Assembly: GCA_964477815.1 (NCBI GenBank)
Contig: CAYZEO010000001.1
Location: 1 to 64,000, forward strand
DNA from: DAOVGZ01 sp964477815
GTDB lineage: Bacteria; Babelota; Babeliae; Babelales; Vermiphilaceae
Direction of reading: 5' to 3'
DNA length: 64,000 nucleotides
The translations under genes were made by a program, and so were the position numbers. The notes beneath the pieces were generated by a model. The model saw nothing but the letters and a program-made list of their open reading frames with translations, did not search any database and was not told where the DNA came from. This document shows, in pieces, positions 32,730 to 41,636 of the stretch; positions within the stretch are counted from its first letter, which is position 1, and the number at the start of each line of letters is the position of its first letter.

Positions 32730-35480
32730 ATGACAAAAATTTTCGAGATACTTATAAACATCTCACAATCTTTATGGTCCTTTCTAGGGGGATTCCCCTT
32801 TCTTCTTGCCATCATGACTTTTTCGTTTACTGTCAAATTTTACTTTGTGATCAATCTTTTTGTACACATGCGAACAAACAAAAATTGGCACATTCGTCGC
32901 TCTTGTGTTTTGCTTATACTTGTTCTTGTAAGCGCGATGTTCTCAAACTCTGCTTGGATAATTAAAATAATTCGCAAACTGTTCATACCAAGTCTAAACT
33001 ACACGTTTTGTATATTTTGGCTGCGTATTGCATGGGCATCCACTGTAATTCAATACCATGCTCTTGCGCTCTTTATTGAATCCCTTGTAGAAAAAAATCG
33101 TCTTTTGGGATCCCGTCAGAAAATACTTGTTACCATGACCGGCATCTTCTTTGTTGCGCTTTTAACACTCTCTTTCTTTGCCATCCATTCTCCTCGTAGC
33201 TTTGGAAATGTTGAAGCTCACTTGATTACAAGTATTTTGCAATACTGTTTGTTTCCTGTTTTATCGCTGAGCGTATTGATAACAACTCTCAAGCTACGCT
33301 TTTCCAAGCTGCCCCGTCTGTTAAAAATCCAAACTAGCGTGTTTATCAAGAGCATGATTTTTCCATTTTTACTTTTGGAGGCAACACACATATATCCACT
33401 TTCCATTCTTAGAGGCTATATCGGCAATGTAAATGCATGTACTGGAATCGCATCACTTATTCTTGTGTATGCGATTTTTTACTGTTCTCGCAAAATGATT
33501 GGACTCAGATTTTTAAACCTTAAAACTCACGTAGAATCGAGCAAAAACTTTGACTTCATCAAGAATTTTAGATACGTACTTGATCGCTTTAGCAGCGTAA
33601 CAAACCCCAGAGAACTCAGACACATCACTAAGAGGTTTTTTGAACAAGCATTCAACATACCAATACACAAAAGCCACTTATATATCAAAGAAGAAACAAT
33701 AAAACCGAACACACATACAACTGAAGCTCACCATGAGACGATCATGGAAAAATTTTTGACATTACATTCTTCTTGCCTGGCCATATTTCGCGATAATGCC
33801 GTTTTGTTTGCAGATGAATTGGCCTTCAATGAGTTCTATAACAATAGCAAAAACCAGCCCTTATGCCTCGAACTACTTAAAAAACTAAATGCCGACGCTC
33901 TCATACCAATCATGGATAGTCATAAACTGATTGCATATATTATCGTTGATAGATACGCTCGACCAGTAGAGTCAAACCAAAATAAAGAATTTTACAGCGA
34001 AATGGAACGTGACTACATGCTCGTCTTTGTCTACTATTTAAAAAATATTATCAATCTTCTTCATGACAAAAACTTTGACACTCTTTTGCACCAAGGAAAA
34101 GAACTGCAAGAGAAAGTTTATTTTAAACACCAAGAAATTAATCTCTACAAAGAAAACATCAGATCATTTGTAAGAACATCACAAGAAAAAGAAATTGGCA
34201 TTATCTTTTACAAAAATCGACGTTTTTTTCTAGGAAATCAAGCTGCTCATGACTTAATAAAAATAGATCTGAACAAACACAAAGGAGTCTCAACCACAAA
34301 GAAATTAAAAAATATTGCTCTGCAGGTCATGAAATACAAATCACCACAAACAAACATTATTACAAACAAAGAGAATAAAAAGCTTGTCATATCAGGAATC
34401 CCTAGCACAAAAGAAAATAATGTAATTATTGCTGTACATCACCCGGAAATATCTGACCTTCTTCACAAAAAAATTGATCTTTTACAAGATCCTTCAGACT
34501 GGAACCTTCTCCTTTGCCTAGAAACAACAAAAAAAGGAAACATTATAAATCAGCTCATTCCGGGCAACGGGGAAAAACTTTTAAATTTTAAAATAGGACT
34601 ACTAAAAACCACACTCAGTAAAAAACCTGTTCTTCTGGATGCCCCAAACGCAGATTTATTAAGCATTGTCGAACTGATTCATCACGCAAGCTTACGGGAA
34701 GTACTACACACTATAAATATTGAGAGATCATCAGATGTGCAAGAAATAGCCATTCACCTTTTTGGCGCAAATCCATTACTGGGACTCACGCAACCCAAGA
34801 TTCCAATTTTAAAAAAATTAAACAATAATGGAACACTTTTCATTCAAAATGTACAACTGCTTAGTAGAGAAGCACAGGAACATCTTGCTGAATATATTAA
34901 GTATGGTGTTTATAGAAATATTAAAAGTGACAACAGAATTCCAAGCAACGTTCGCATAATCTGCTCAACCAATCAAGATCTTCGAGATCAAGTAGAAAAA
35001 GAAACATTTTCAAAAACTCTTTTTGAAGCACTTGAAAAAAACAAACTGACCATGCCACTACTGCCCACACTCACTGAAGACGAATTTGACCAACTGGCAA
35101 TAGAACTACGCAGACAAATAGTAAATGACAATACATTCAATAATCTTCTAGGGTTTTCTGAGAGAGAAAAAAAATCATTATTCAATCATCATTGCGCAAG
35201 TTTGCATGAACTCAGAAAGAAAATAAGACAAGCCCTAGTTAAAAAATCTAAAACCGAACCTATTGACGACCAAGAAGATTATTCTTTTAAGATGGCATAT
35301 AGTACTTCCGACCCTAACCTTGTTGAAGCAGCACAGTTAGGTCGACACGCTCTTAAAGATCCACGTATTATGGCAATATTGTGGAAAAAATTTAAAAACC
35401 AAAATAAAATAGCGATATTTCTAGGAGTCAACCGCTCTTCGGTAAATCGCAGGTGCAAAGAGTATAATCTTATACCATAG
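32730..35480 (+). CDS. Membrane-anchored NtrC-like regulator with decayed AAA+ domain (copy 2)
   Basis: The product is 916 residues and is collinear with copy 1 over its whole length: about seven N-terminal membrane segments, GAF-like and PAS-like middle parts, a degenerate sigma-54-activator AAA+ domain and a Fis-like HTH. At Walker A it reads DAPNADLL, Walker B reads GTLFIQNVQLL, and the GAFTGA position NPLLGL, so the same catalytic positions are lost in both copies. The HTH (IAIFLGVNRSSVNRRCKEY) is nearly identical, including a 35-bp stretch of perfect DNA identity with copy 1. The gene is followed after 38 bp by xer, so the regulator may be cotranscribed with xer and mrdA. Confidence 0.75.
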   Translation: MTKIFEILINISQSLWSFLGGFPFLLAIMTFSFTVKFYFVINLFVHMRTNKNWHIRRSCVLLILVLVSAMFSNSAWIIKIIRKLFIPSLNYTFCIFWLRIAWASTVIQYHALALFIESLVEKNRLLGSRQKILVTMTGIFFVALLTLSFFAIHSPRSFGNVEAHLITSILQYCLFPVLSLSVLITTLKLRFSKLPRLLKIQTSVFIKSMIFPFLLLEATHIYPLSILRGYIGNVNACTGIASLILVYAIFYCSRKMIGLRFLNLKTHVESSKNFDFIKNFRYVLDRFSSVTNPRELRHITKRFFEQAFNIPIHKSHLYIKEETIKPNTHTTEAHHETIMEKFLTLHSSCLAIFRDNAVLFADELAFNEFYNNSKNQPLCLELLKKLNADALIPIMDSHKLIAYIIVDRYARPVESNQNKEFYSEMERDYMLVFVYYLKNIINLLHDKNFDTLLHQGKELQEKVYFKHQEINLYKENIRSFVRTSQEKEIGIIFYKNRRFFLGNQAAHDLIKIDLNKHKGVSTTKKLKNIALQVMKYKSPQTNIITNKENKKLVISGIPSTKENNVIIAVHHPEISDLLHKKIDLLQDPSDWNLLLCLETTKKGNIINQLIPGNGEKLLNFKIGLLKTTLSKKPVLLDAPNADLLSIVELIHHASLREVLHTINIERSSDVQEIAIHLFGANPLLGLTQPKIPILKKLNNNGTLFIQNVQLLSREAQEHLAEYIKYGVYRNIKSDNRIPSNVRIICSTNQDLRDQVEKETFSKTLFEALEKNKLTMPLLPTLTEDEFDQLAIELRRQIVNDNTFNNLLGFSEREKKSLFNHHCASLHELRKKIRQALVKKSKTEPIDDQEDYSFKMAYSTSDPNLVEAAQLGRHALKDPRIMAILWKKFKNQNKIAIFLGVNRSSVNRRCKEYNLIP

Positions 35481-35518
35481 GAGCTTCAAAAGAATAGTAA
35501 TGGCAAAAAGGAGAAACA

Positions 35519-36445
35519 ATGCAACTTAAGGAATTTCAGGAAAAAAAAGATGAATTTTTAGCCTATATAAAAGTGGAACGCAATCTTGCACATAACACAC
35601 AACGATCTTATGCAGGAGACCTCAATCAGTTTGTTATATTTTGGGACAGTTTAAGTAAAGAAGAAAAAAAAAATCTCTCTCTACGCCAAATCATTGAACG
35701 TTATCTGGTAAGTCTCTTTTATAAAAAAATCGACAAAACTTCTATTGCTCGCAAATTTTCCTGCTTTACCTCTTTTGAAAAATTTTTACGCACACAGGGA
35801 ATTGAACTCTCTCTACAGTTAACCCGCCCCCGTCTTGATAAAAAACTTCCCATTTATTTAAGCATTGAAGAGATAACCCACATTCTTGATGACGTTAATC
35901 CAGAAGATTTGCCAAGCAAGCGCCCTTATCGAGACAAAGCGATTTTTGAACTTTTGTATGCAACGGGTGTAAGATGCTCTGAGCTTGTGGGCATTACTAT
36001 GAATGATATAGATTTTGGAAACAAAACTATTCGAATTTTTGGTAAGGGACGATCCGAGCGAATTGTTCTGTTTGGAAAAAAAGCAAAAGAGCGCGTTTTG
36101 GAATATATAAAAAAAGAACGCAACATTACAAAAAGCCAGCAAGACGCACTTTTTTTAAACTATCGAAGCGAACCATTAACAAGTAGATCCGTACAAAGAA
36201 TTATTGAAATGTTTAGAAAATTTTTGAAAATAGGAAGAAATATCACCCCACACAAAATACGGCACTCTTTTGCCACCCACATGCTTAATAGTGGCGTCGA
36301 TCTGCGAATCGTACAAGAACTATTGGGACATAAAACACTGTCTAGTACAGAAAAATACACACATGTCTCGCTTGATCAACTAAGCAAAACCTGTAACTCA
36401 GCTCATCCACTCAACAAGCTACTCAAAGACAAAAAAGAAAAATAG
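35519..36445 (+). CDS. xerC: Tyrosine recombinase XerC/XerD
   Basis: The product is 308 residues with the N-terminal core-binding domain and a catalytic domain containing Arg (ATGVRCSELVG), Lys (FGKGRSERIV), H-x-x-R (HKIRHSFATHML), His (LLGHKTLSSTEKY) and the nucleophilic Tyr in KYTHVSL. Xer recombinases resolve chromosome dimers at dif. Whether it is C or D cannot be told from this alone, and no second Xer is in the window; single-Xer systems exist. An AAGGAG site precedes the ATG. The next gene starts one base after its stop. Confidence 0.9.
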   Translation: MQLKEFQEKKDEFLAYIKVERNLAHNTQRSYAGDLNQFVIFWDSLSKEEKKNLSLRQIIERYLVSLFYKKIDKTSIARKFSCFTSFEKFLRTQGIELSLQLTRPRLDKKLPIYLSIEEITHILDDVNPEDLPSKRPYRDKAIFELLYATGVRCSELVGITMNDIDFGNKTIRIFGKGRSERIVLFGKKAKERVLEYIKKERNITKSQQDALFLNYRSEPLTSRSVQRIIEMFRKFLKIGRNITPHKIRHSFATHMLNSGVDLRIVQELLGHKTLSSTEKYTHVSLDQLSKTCNSAHPLNKLLKDKKEK

Positions 36446-38164
36446 ATGAACAGTTTGCTAAACATCTCAGTACGAAAAATAAACACTATCATTATTTTTA
36501 TAAGTTTCTCATTTTTTATACTTTTTATACGACTAGTACAGCTACAAATCCATCTCGGAACTCTTTTTTTTAAAAAAAGTACCAACAATTTTTTGCGTGT
36601 CGAAACGATATACTCAAAACGAGGAAACATTGTTGATACCAATGGAAAACTTCTTGCAACCAATAGACCTATTCACAATATCCACTGGAAAGGAAGCGGC
36701 AACCACAAACTTAATAAAAACCAAAAAGAAAAATTAAAAGAACTGGAAAATATACTTGGTAAAAATCTTATAAAAAATGAAAAACTATTTCGGCAAATTG
36801 AGCAAGCAGAAAAACACTATAAAAAAACACTCATCGCTTCCGATATTAATTTTGAGCAGCTGAGCCAAGTAGAAGAGCATTTTTCAAAACACAACGTTGT
36901 AATAGAAACCACATTCAAACGATTCTACCCACATACATCTTGGGCAAGCCATATTCTTGGTTATCTTGGAAGAATAAAATTTGATGTCACTGGCAAAACT
37001 GGACTTGAATCACTATTTGATAATCAACTCAAAGGAAAACATGGTACGATCCTCTCTACCATCAACTCCGTTGGAAGACAACTTGATTCAACCACTATCG
37101 ACAGAGCCCTCACCGGGCAGACCATAAAAACAACACTGGACTTGGAAATTCAAAAAATAGCTGAATCGGTTTTCCCTCAAAATCAAACCGGTGCATGCAT
37201 AATAATGGATAGTCAAAACGGCGCAATCATAGCACTCACCTCACGGCCTGATTTTGATCCAAATATTTTTCTCAGTCCAATCTCCCACAAAGATTGGCAA
37301 AACATGCAAAACGAGCAACCATTTTTAAATCGAGCATTCAATGCTAGCTATCCACCAGGATCCATTTTCAAACTGGTAACAACAAGCGCTGCGCTTGAAC
37401 AAAATATCATCACCCCAGAAACAATTTGGGATTGTAAAGGATATATCACCTTTGCAGGTCGCCGATATCACTGCCATGAACAACATGGCCACGGAAAACT
37501 GACCGTTAGCGAGGCACTGGAACAATCATGCAACCCTCTTTTTTATGATATTGGAACAAAAATCTCTATTGACACTCTTGCCAACTATGCGCATCGATTT
37601 GGCCTTGGACATAAAACAAACATCATTTTTCAAGAAAAACAGGGACTTGTTCCAACAAGCGAGTGGAAGCTTAAAACAAAAGGAGAGCGTTGGTGGCAAG
37701 GAGAAACCCTTTCTGCAGTTCTCGGTCAAAGTTTCCTGCTTGCAACACCGATTCAAATTGCACGTATGACAGCATCTATCTTTTCTGGTTACCTTGTATC
37801 TCCAAGAATTTTAGAAAGTGAGCCCATCGTAAAAACACCATTAAAAATCAAACCCGAAACTCTCGACTTTTTAAAACAATCCATGAAAAAAGTGGTAACA
37901 CAAGGAACGGGCAAAAGAATTAGCGTAGTTAAAGACATAGAAGTGTACGCAAAAACAAGTACTGCCCAAACAAGCGCACTGCACAAACGGCACAAAGGAA
38001 GAGTCTATCGTGAACACGGCTGGCTTGTTGCACACTTTCAGTACAAAAATGGTCGTCCACTAACCATGGTTGTCTTAGTTGAACATGCAGGAACATCACG
38101 AGTATCAACCACAATAGCACGGCGTTTTCTTATTCTTTATAAACAGTATATTGATAGACAATAG
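36446..38164 (+). CDS. mrdA: Penicillin-binding protein 2 (MrdA-like transpeptidase)
   Basis: A class B PBP cross-linking peptidoglycan. After a single membrane anchor (INTIIIFISFSFFILFI, about 12-30) come the PBP dimer region (RGNIVDTNGKLLATN) and the transpeptidase domain with SxxK in YPPGSIFKLVTTSA, SxN in EQSCNPLFY and the KTG counterpart KTS in YAKTSTAQT. 572 residues is near normal for PBP2. It follows xer without a gap. It shows the cell makes a peptidoglycan wall. A bidirectional terminator follows. Confidence 0.9.
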   Translation: MNSLLNISVRKINTIIIFISFSFFILFIRLVQLQIHLGTLFFKKSTNNFLRVETIYSKRGNIVDTNGKLLATNRPIHNIHWKGSGNHKLNKNQKEKLKELENILGKNLIKNEKLFRQIEQAEKHYKKTLIASDINFEQLSQVEEHFSKHNVVIETTFKRFYPHTSWASHILGYLGRIKFDVTGKTGLESLFDNQLKGKHGTILSTINSVGRQLDSTTIDRALTGQTIKTTLDLEIQKIAESVFPQNQTGACIIMDSQNGAIIALTSRPDFDPNIFLSPISHKDWQNMQNEQPFLNRAFNASYPPGSIFKLVTTSAALEQNIITPETIWDCKGYITFAGRRYHCHEQHGHGKLTVSEALEQSCNPLFYDIGTKISIDTLANYAHRFGLGHKTNIIFQEKQGLVPTSEWKLKTKGERWWQGETLSAVLGQSFLLATPIQIARMTASIFSGYLVSPRILESEPIVKTPLKIKPETLDFLKQSMKKVVTQGTGKRISVVKDIEVYAKTSTAQTSALHKRHKGRVYREHGWLVAHFQYKNGRPLTMVVLVEHAGTSRVSTTIARRFLILYKQYIDRQ

Positions 38165-38180
38165 AAAGCTCTTTTTAATT

Positions 38181-38220
38181 AAAAAGGGAGCTGAATTTTA
38201 AAAATTCAGCTCCCTTTTTT
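38181..38220. terminator. Bidirectional terminator, mrdA / rpsT
   Basis: A 19-bp perfect stem (arms 38181-38199 and 38201-38219, core GGGAGCTGAATT) with A runs before and T runs after it, functional on both strands for the convergent mrdA and rpsT. Confidence 0.92.
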
Positions 38221-38239
38221 AAATCAAGTAAAAAATTTT

Positions 38240-38515
38240 TTATTTTGTCCTGTAGACCGCTGCAACCTTTTTTGCCAAGTTGCTGATTTTGCGAGCCACT
38301 GTATTAGAATGCAAAACACCCTTACCTTTGGCACGTGCAAGTTGAGCCTCGGCAGCCCTAAGAAGTTCCTGCGCCTTCTCTTTTGGTTCTCCCGCAATAA
38401 TCGCAACCTCTACTTTTCTAATTGCAGTTTTCACAGATGTTTTTCGGCTAAGATTTTTTTCACGTCGCTTGATCTCCTGTCTCGCTCTTTTTTTCGCAGA
38501 CTTAATATTTGCCAT
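38240..38515 (-). CDS. rpsT: Ribosomal protein S20
   Basis: The 91-residue basic helical protein begins MANIKSAKKRARQEIKRRE and ends with GVLHSNTVARKISNLAKKV, the classic S20 pattern. It lies 20 bp downstream of rpmB on the same strand and is probably cotranscribed with it. Its stop is 20 bp from the bidirectional terminator. Confidence 0.96.
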   Translation of the reverse strand: MANIKSAKKRARQEIKRREKNLSRKTSVKTAIRKVEVAIIAGEPKEKAQELLRAAEAQLARAKGKGVLHSNTVARKISNLAKKVAAVYRTK

Positions 38516-38535
38516 GATTGATTAACCCCGATAAA

Positions 38536-38739
38536 TTACAGTACTTTCTTTATTTTACCAGCCTTCACACATTTAGTGCACACACAGGCATGTTTTACCT
38601 TTCCAGATGCATCACCGGTAATGGTGAAGCGCATCTTGTGAACATTCGGGTACAACCAACGTTTTGTCCTATTTTTCGCGTGACTGACGTTATTTGCCGA
38701 TCGCGGCCGCTTTGCGCAAATTGCACAGATCCTTGCCAT
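38536..38739 (-). CDS. rpmB: Ribosomal protein L28, zinc-ribbon form
   Basis: The 67-residue product begins MARICAICAKRPRSANNVSH and contains TKRWLYPNV, typical of L28. Cys pairs CAIC and CTKC are present, matching the zinc-binding (C+) type of L28. First gene of a two-gene ribosomal unit with rpsT. Confidence 0.95.
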   Translation of the reverse strand: MARICAICAKRPRSANNVSHAKNRTKRWLYPNVHKMRFTITGDASGKVKHACVCTKCVKAGKIKKVL

Positions 38740-38824
38740 CGCCTTAAAATCCTTTATTCAAAAATTGCGTAACAATGCTTGTAACTAAGCTTTATTCTAC
38801 CTGAAAAAAAAGGTTTTTTCAAAT

Positions 38825-39616
38825 CTAGGAACCTTCTGATTCTATCAATTCAAAAAGTCTGCTGTATACTTGTTTACCACCTGCTACAAGCGATTCTGAA
38901 CCAGAATGTATCGCATTCCCCCGAAAATCGGTCACCCGCCCGCCGGCCTCACTGATGAGCAAATCACCTGCCGCAAAATCCCACCATTCCAAACCAGCAA
39001 AAAAAATGCCGTCAAATCGGCCACAGGCAACATAAGCAAGATCAAGCGCGGCAGCTCCCAGATACCTAAAGGTGTAAGCCTTTGGTACTACAGCGATTAT
39101 TTTCTGTAAATACGCCTTGTAGTCCCGTTTTGCCTCATACGGCAAACCGATCACCAGCAAACTTTTATCAAACTGTTCCGGCTCGGTCACACTAATTCTG
39201 TCACCATTAAGCCAGGCCCCTTTTCCTTTTTGAGCCCAAAACAGTTCATCCAGCACAGGCTGGTAAATCATGCCAAATATCAACTCATCTTTATACGTCA
39301 GAGCAACTGAAACACAAAAATGGGGTAATCCATGAGCAAAATTAATGGTGCCATCAAGAGGATCAATCACCCATCGATAATCACCGTTGCCAGTGACGCC
39401 AGACTCTTCAGCAAAAAAAGCTGCCCCCGGAATAACCGTAGACAGATTTTTTATTAAAAACTGTTCACTTTCGATATCAACTTGCGTAAAAAATCCCGCG
39501 CCATCCTTTTCTTGCCTATCGAGCGATCGAGCTTCCGTAAAATAAGAAAGTTGCAACTTGCCTACCTCTCTTACAATCGATTCAACTCGAGAACACAGTT
39601 TGATATCTTCAAACAC
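38825..39616 (-). CDS. suhB: Inositol monophosphatase family protein (SuhB-like)
   Basis: The 263-residue product has the Mg-dependent sugar phosphatase motifs FAEESG, WVIDPLDGTINFAHG and EWWDFAAGDLLISEAGG. Family members hydrolyse inositol monophosphate; SuhB also influences rRNA transcription. The true substrate is uncertain. It starts 16 bp downstream of the ftsH stop, so the two are probably cotranscribed. Confidence 0.9.
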   Translation of the reverse strand: MFEDIKLCSRVESIVREVGKLQLSYFTEARSLDRQEKDGAGFFTQVDIESEQFLIKNLSTVIPGAAFFAEESGVTGNGDYRWVIDPLDGTINFAHGLPHFCVSVALTYKDELIFGMIYQPVLDELFWAQKGKGAWLNGDRISVTEPEQFDKSLLVIGLPYEAKRDYKAYLQKIIAVVPKAYTFRYLGAAALDLAYVACGRFDGIFFAGLEWWDFAAGDLLISEAGGRVTDFRGNAIHSGSESLVAGGKQVYSRLFELIESEGS

Positions 39617-39632
39617 GTCCGTTCTTTCGTTT

Positions 39633-41468
39633 TTAGACCAACTTGTGATCTTCTCTTGGTTCTACGTCAAGCAATTTATAAATATCGCCCGCATACAAGG
39701 TCTCTTTGTCCAAAAGCTCCTGTGCAAGTTTTTCAAGTTTATCTTTGTTGCTTTCTAATTTCTCAAGTGTTTCTTTGTAACATTTATCAAGGATTTTTTG
39801 TACTTCTTTATCAATTAATTCGGCAGTTTTTTGTGAATAAACAAAATCACCGCGAGATTGACTGTACACAGCAGTACCGAGATCCGACATGCCATAATCA
39901 CAAACCATTGCACGAACCATATGTGTTGCCGCATTAAAATCAGAATAAGCACCGGTTGTTTTTTGATTAAAAATCAACTCTTCTGCGGCTCGACCACCAA
40001 GTGCAATCATCACCGAAGCTATCAACTCTTCTTTTGTTTTAATATACTTTTCCCGCTCAGGCAACGAGTGAGTAACACCAAGAGCTCTACCTCGAGGAAC
40101 AATTGTTACCTTATGAAGAGGATCACTTACCTTTGGCATCAACAAGTGAATCAATGCATGACCGGCTTCGTGATATGCCGTTATTTTTAATTCTTCTGGT
40201 GTCCTGACCATCGTCTTGATCTCTTTTCCAAGCATGACCTTGTCACGAGCCTCTTCAAAGTCGAGCATCGTCACCATTTTTTGTGACCTTTTTTTGGATG
40301 CATTAAGTGCAGCTTCGTTAACCAAATTGGCAAGATCCGCACCAGAAAATCCGGGAGTTCCACGCGCAACCTTACCAAGATCAAGGCTTGGATCTATTTT
40401 AATCTCTTTTGCATGTACCTTGAGAATCTGTTCTCTGCTGACAAGATCCGGAAAGGGAACATGTACACGTCGATCAAAACGTCCTGGTCTGAGCAACGCA
40501 GTATCAAGAACATCTGGCCTATTGGTCGCCGCCATCACAATCACAGAATCAGAACCTGTCTGGAAACCATCCATCTCGGTCAACAACTGATTCAACGTTT
40601 GCTCACGCTCATCATGACCACCACCTAGTCCACTTCCTCGATGACGTCCTACAGCATCAATTTCGTCAATAAAAATAATGCTCGGAGCATGTCTACGAGC
40701 TTGTTTAAACAAATCGCGAACTCGAGCCGCACCAACACCAACAAAAACTTCAATAAAATCAGAGCCACTAATACTAAAAAATGGACAATTTGCTTCTCCA
40801 GCTACCGCCTTAGCTAGCAACGTTTTACCGTTACCCGGCTCACCAACTAAAAGCACACCTCTAGTTATTTTAGCTCCAAGTCTTTTGAATTTCGCTGGAC
40901 TTTTAAGAAAATCCACCACATCTTTTAACTCTTCTTTTGCTTCAGCAGCTCCTGCTACAGAATCAAAATTTTCTTTAATGCTTGAGGGCAAAAACATTTT
41001 TGCTTTACTTCTGCCCATAGAAAAAATATTACTTCCAGTCCCGCTACCACCGCCTGAACCACCACGAGCCTGACGAATCATATACCAAACAATAAAAATG
41101 GTTAAAATAAGTGAAATGAACGGAAGTAAATACCAAAAGTTAATACCACTTGATTGACTCGCAATGGAAACATCCACGTTGTACTTAGTGAGCATATCCC
41201 AATTTTTCGGCGTATACGGAATCACCGTTTCAAACTTTGTTCCATTCTTAAATACACCAGAAACATCTTGCCCTGAGACAAAAACAGACTTAACATCTCC
41301 ACGCTCGGTACGCTTTAAAAACGTTGAGTAGTTAATACGCTCGACATGACGTGTATAATCATTAAGTTTTGAAAGTAACAATATACAAGCCAAAAACACA
41401 AACATGGCAATCAAAATATTACGAGGCCCACCCTTAAAAGAAAGCTTTTTTTTCATTTTTTTTTTCAT
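39633..41468 (-). CDS. ftsH: ATP-dependent zinc metalloprotease FtsH
   Basis: A membrane-anchored AAA+ protease degrading misfolded membrane and short-lived proteins. Two membrane segments (about 19-36 and 112-132) flank a periplasmic domain. The AAA+ module has Walker A GEPGNGKT (more usually GPPGTGKT), Walker B IIFIDEIDA and the SRH with TNRPDVLDTALLRPGRFDRR; the zinc motif is HEAGH. 611 residues, normal length. A TATAAT-like -10 lies 37-42 bp upstream of the start. Confidence 0.97.
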   Translation of the reverse strand: MKKKMKKKLSFKGGPRNILIAMFVFLACILLLSKLNDYTRHVERINYSTFLKRTERGDVKSVFVSGQDVSGVFKNGTKFETVIPYTPKNWDMLTKYNVDVSIASQSSGINFWYLLPFISLILTIFIVWYMIRQARGGSGGGSGTGSNIFSMGRSKAKMFLPSSIKENFDSVAGAAEAKEELKDVVDFLKSPAKFKRLGAKITRGVLLVGEPGNGKTLLAKAVAGEANCPFFSISGSDFIEVFVGVGAARVRDLFKQARRHAPSIIFIDEIDAVGRHRGSGLGGGHDEREQTLNQLLTEMDGFQTGSDSVIVMAATNRPDVLDTALLRPGRFDRRVHVPFPDLVSREQILKVHAKEIKIDPSLDLGKVARGTPGFSGADLANLVNEAALNASKKRSQKMVTMLDFEEARDKVMLGKEIKTMVRTPEELKITAYHEAGHALIHLLMPKVSDPLHKVTIVPRGRALGVTHSLPEREKYIKTKEELIASVMIALGGRAAEELIFNQKTTGAYSDFNAATHMVRAMVCDYGMSDLGTAVYSQSRGDFVYSQKTAELIDKEVQKILDKCYKETLEKLESNKDKLEKLAQELLDKETLYAGDIYKLLDVEPREDHKLV

Positions 41469-41504
41469 ATTGTCCCTGCTGATTTTTTTTATAAAACTTC
41501 TCTT

Positions 41505-41534
41505 ATTATACCAATTTTACGGTAAAAACTCGAA
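41505..41534 (-). promoter_or_regulatory. Promoter for ftsH
   Basis: On the minus strand TATAAT (41505-41510) lies about 40 bp before the ftsH ATG, with TTCGAG 18 bp upstream as a poor -35. No clear heat-shock signature is seen. Confidence 0.45.
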
Positions 41535-41636
41535 CGCCAGCCCGATTATTCCGTTTTTACCCTTTCACCACCAAAAACCTTTTCTAATAGAATATATTGT
41601 CTCGCAAAAAATGCAAGAGGTACTTATATTCGCACC

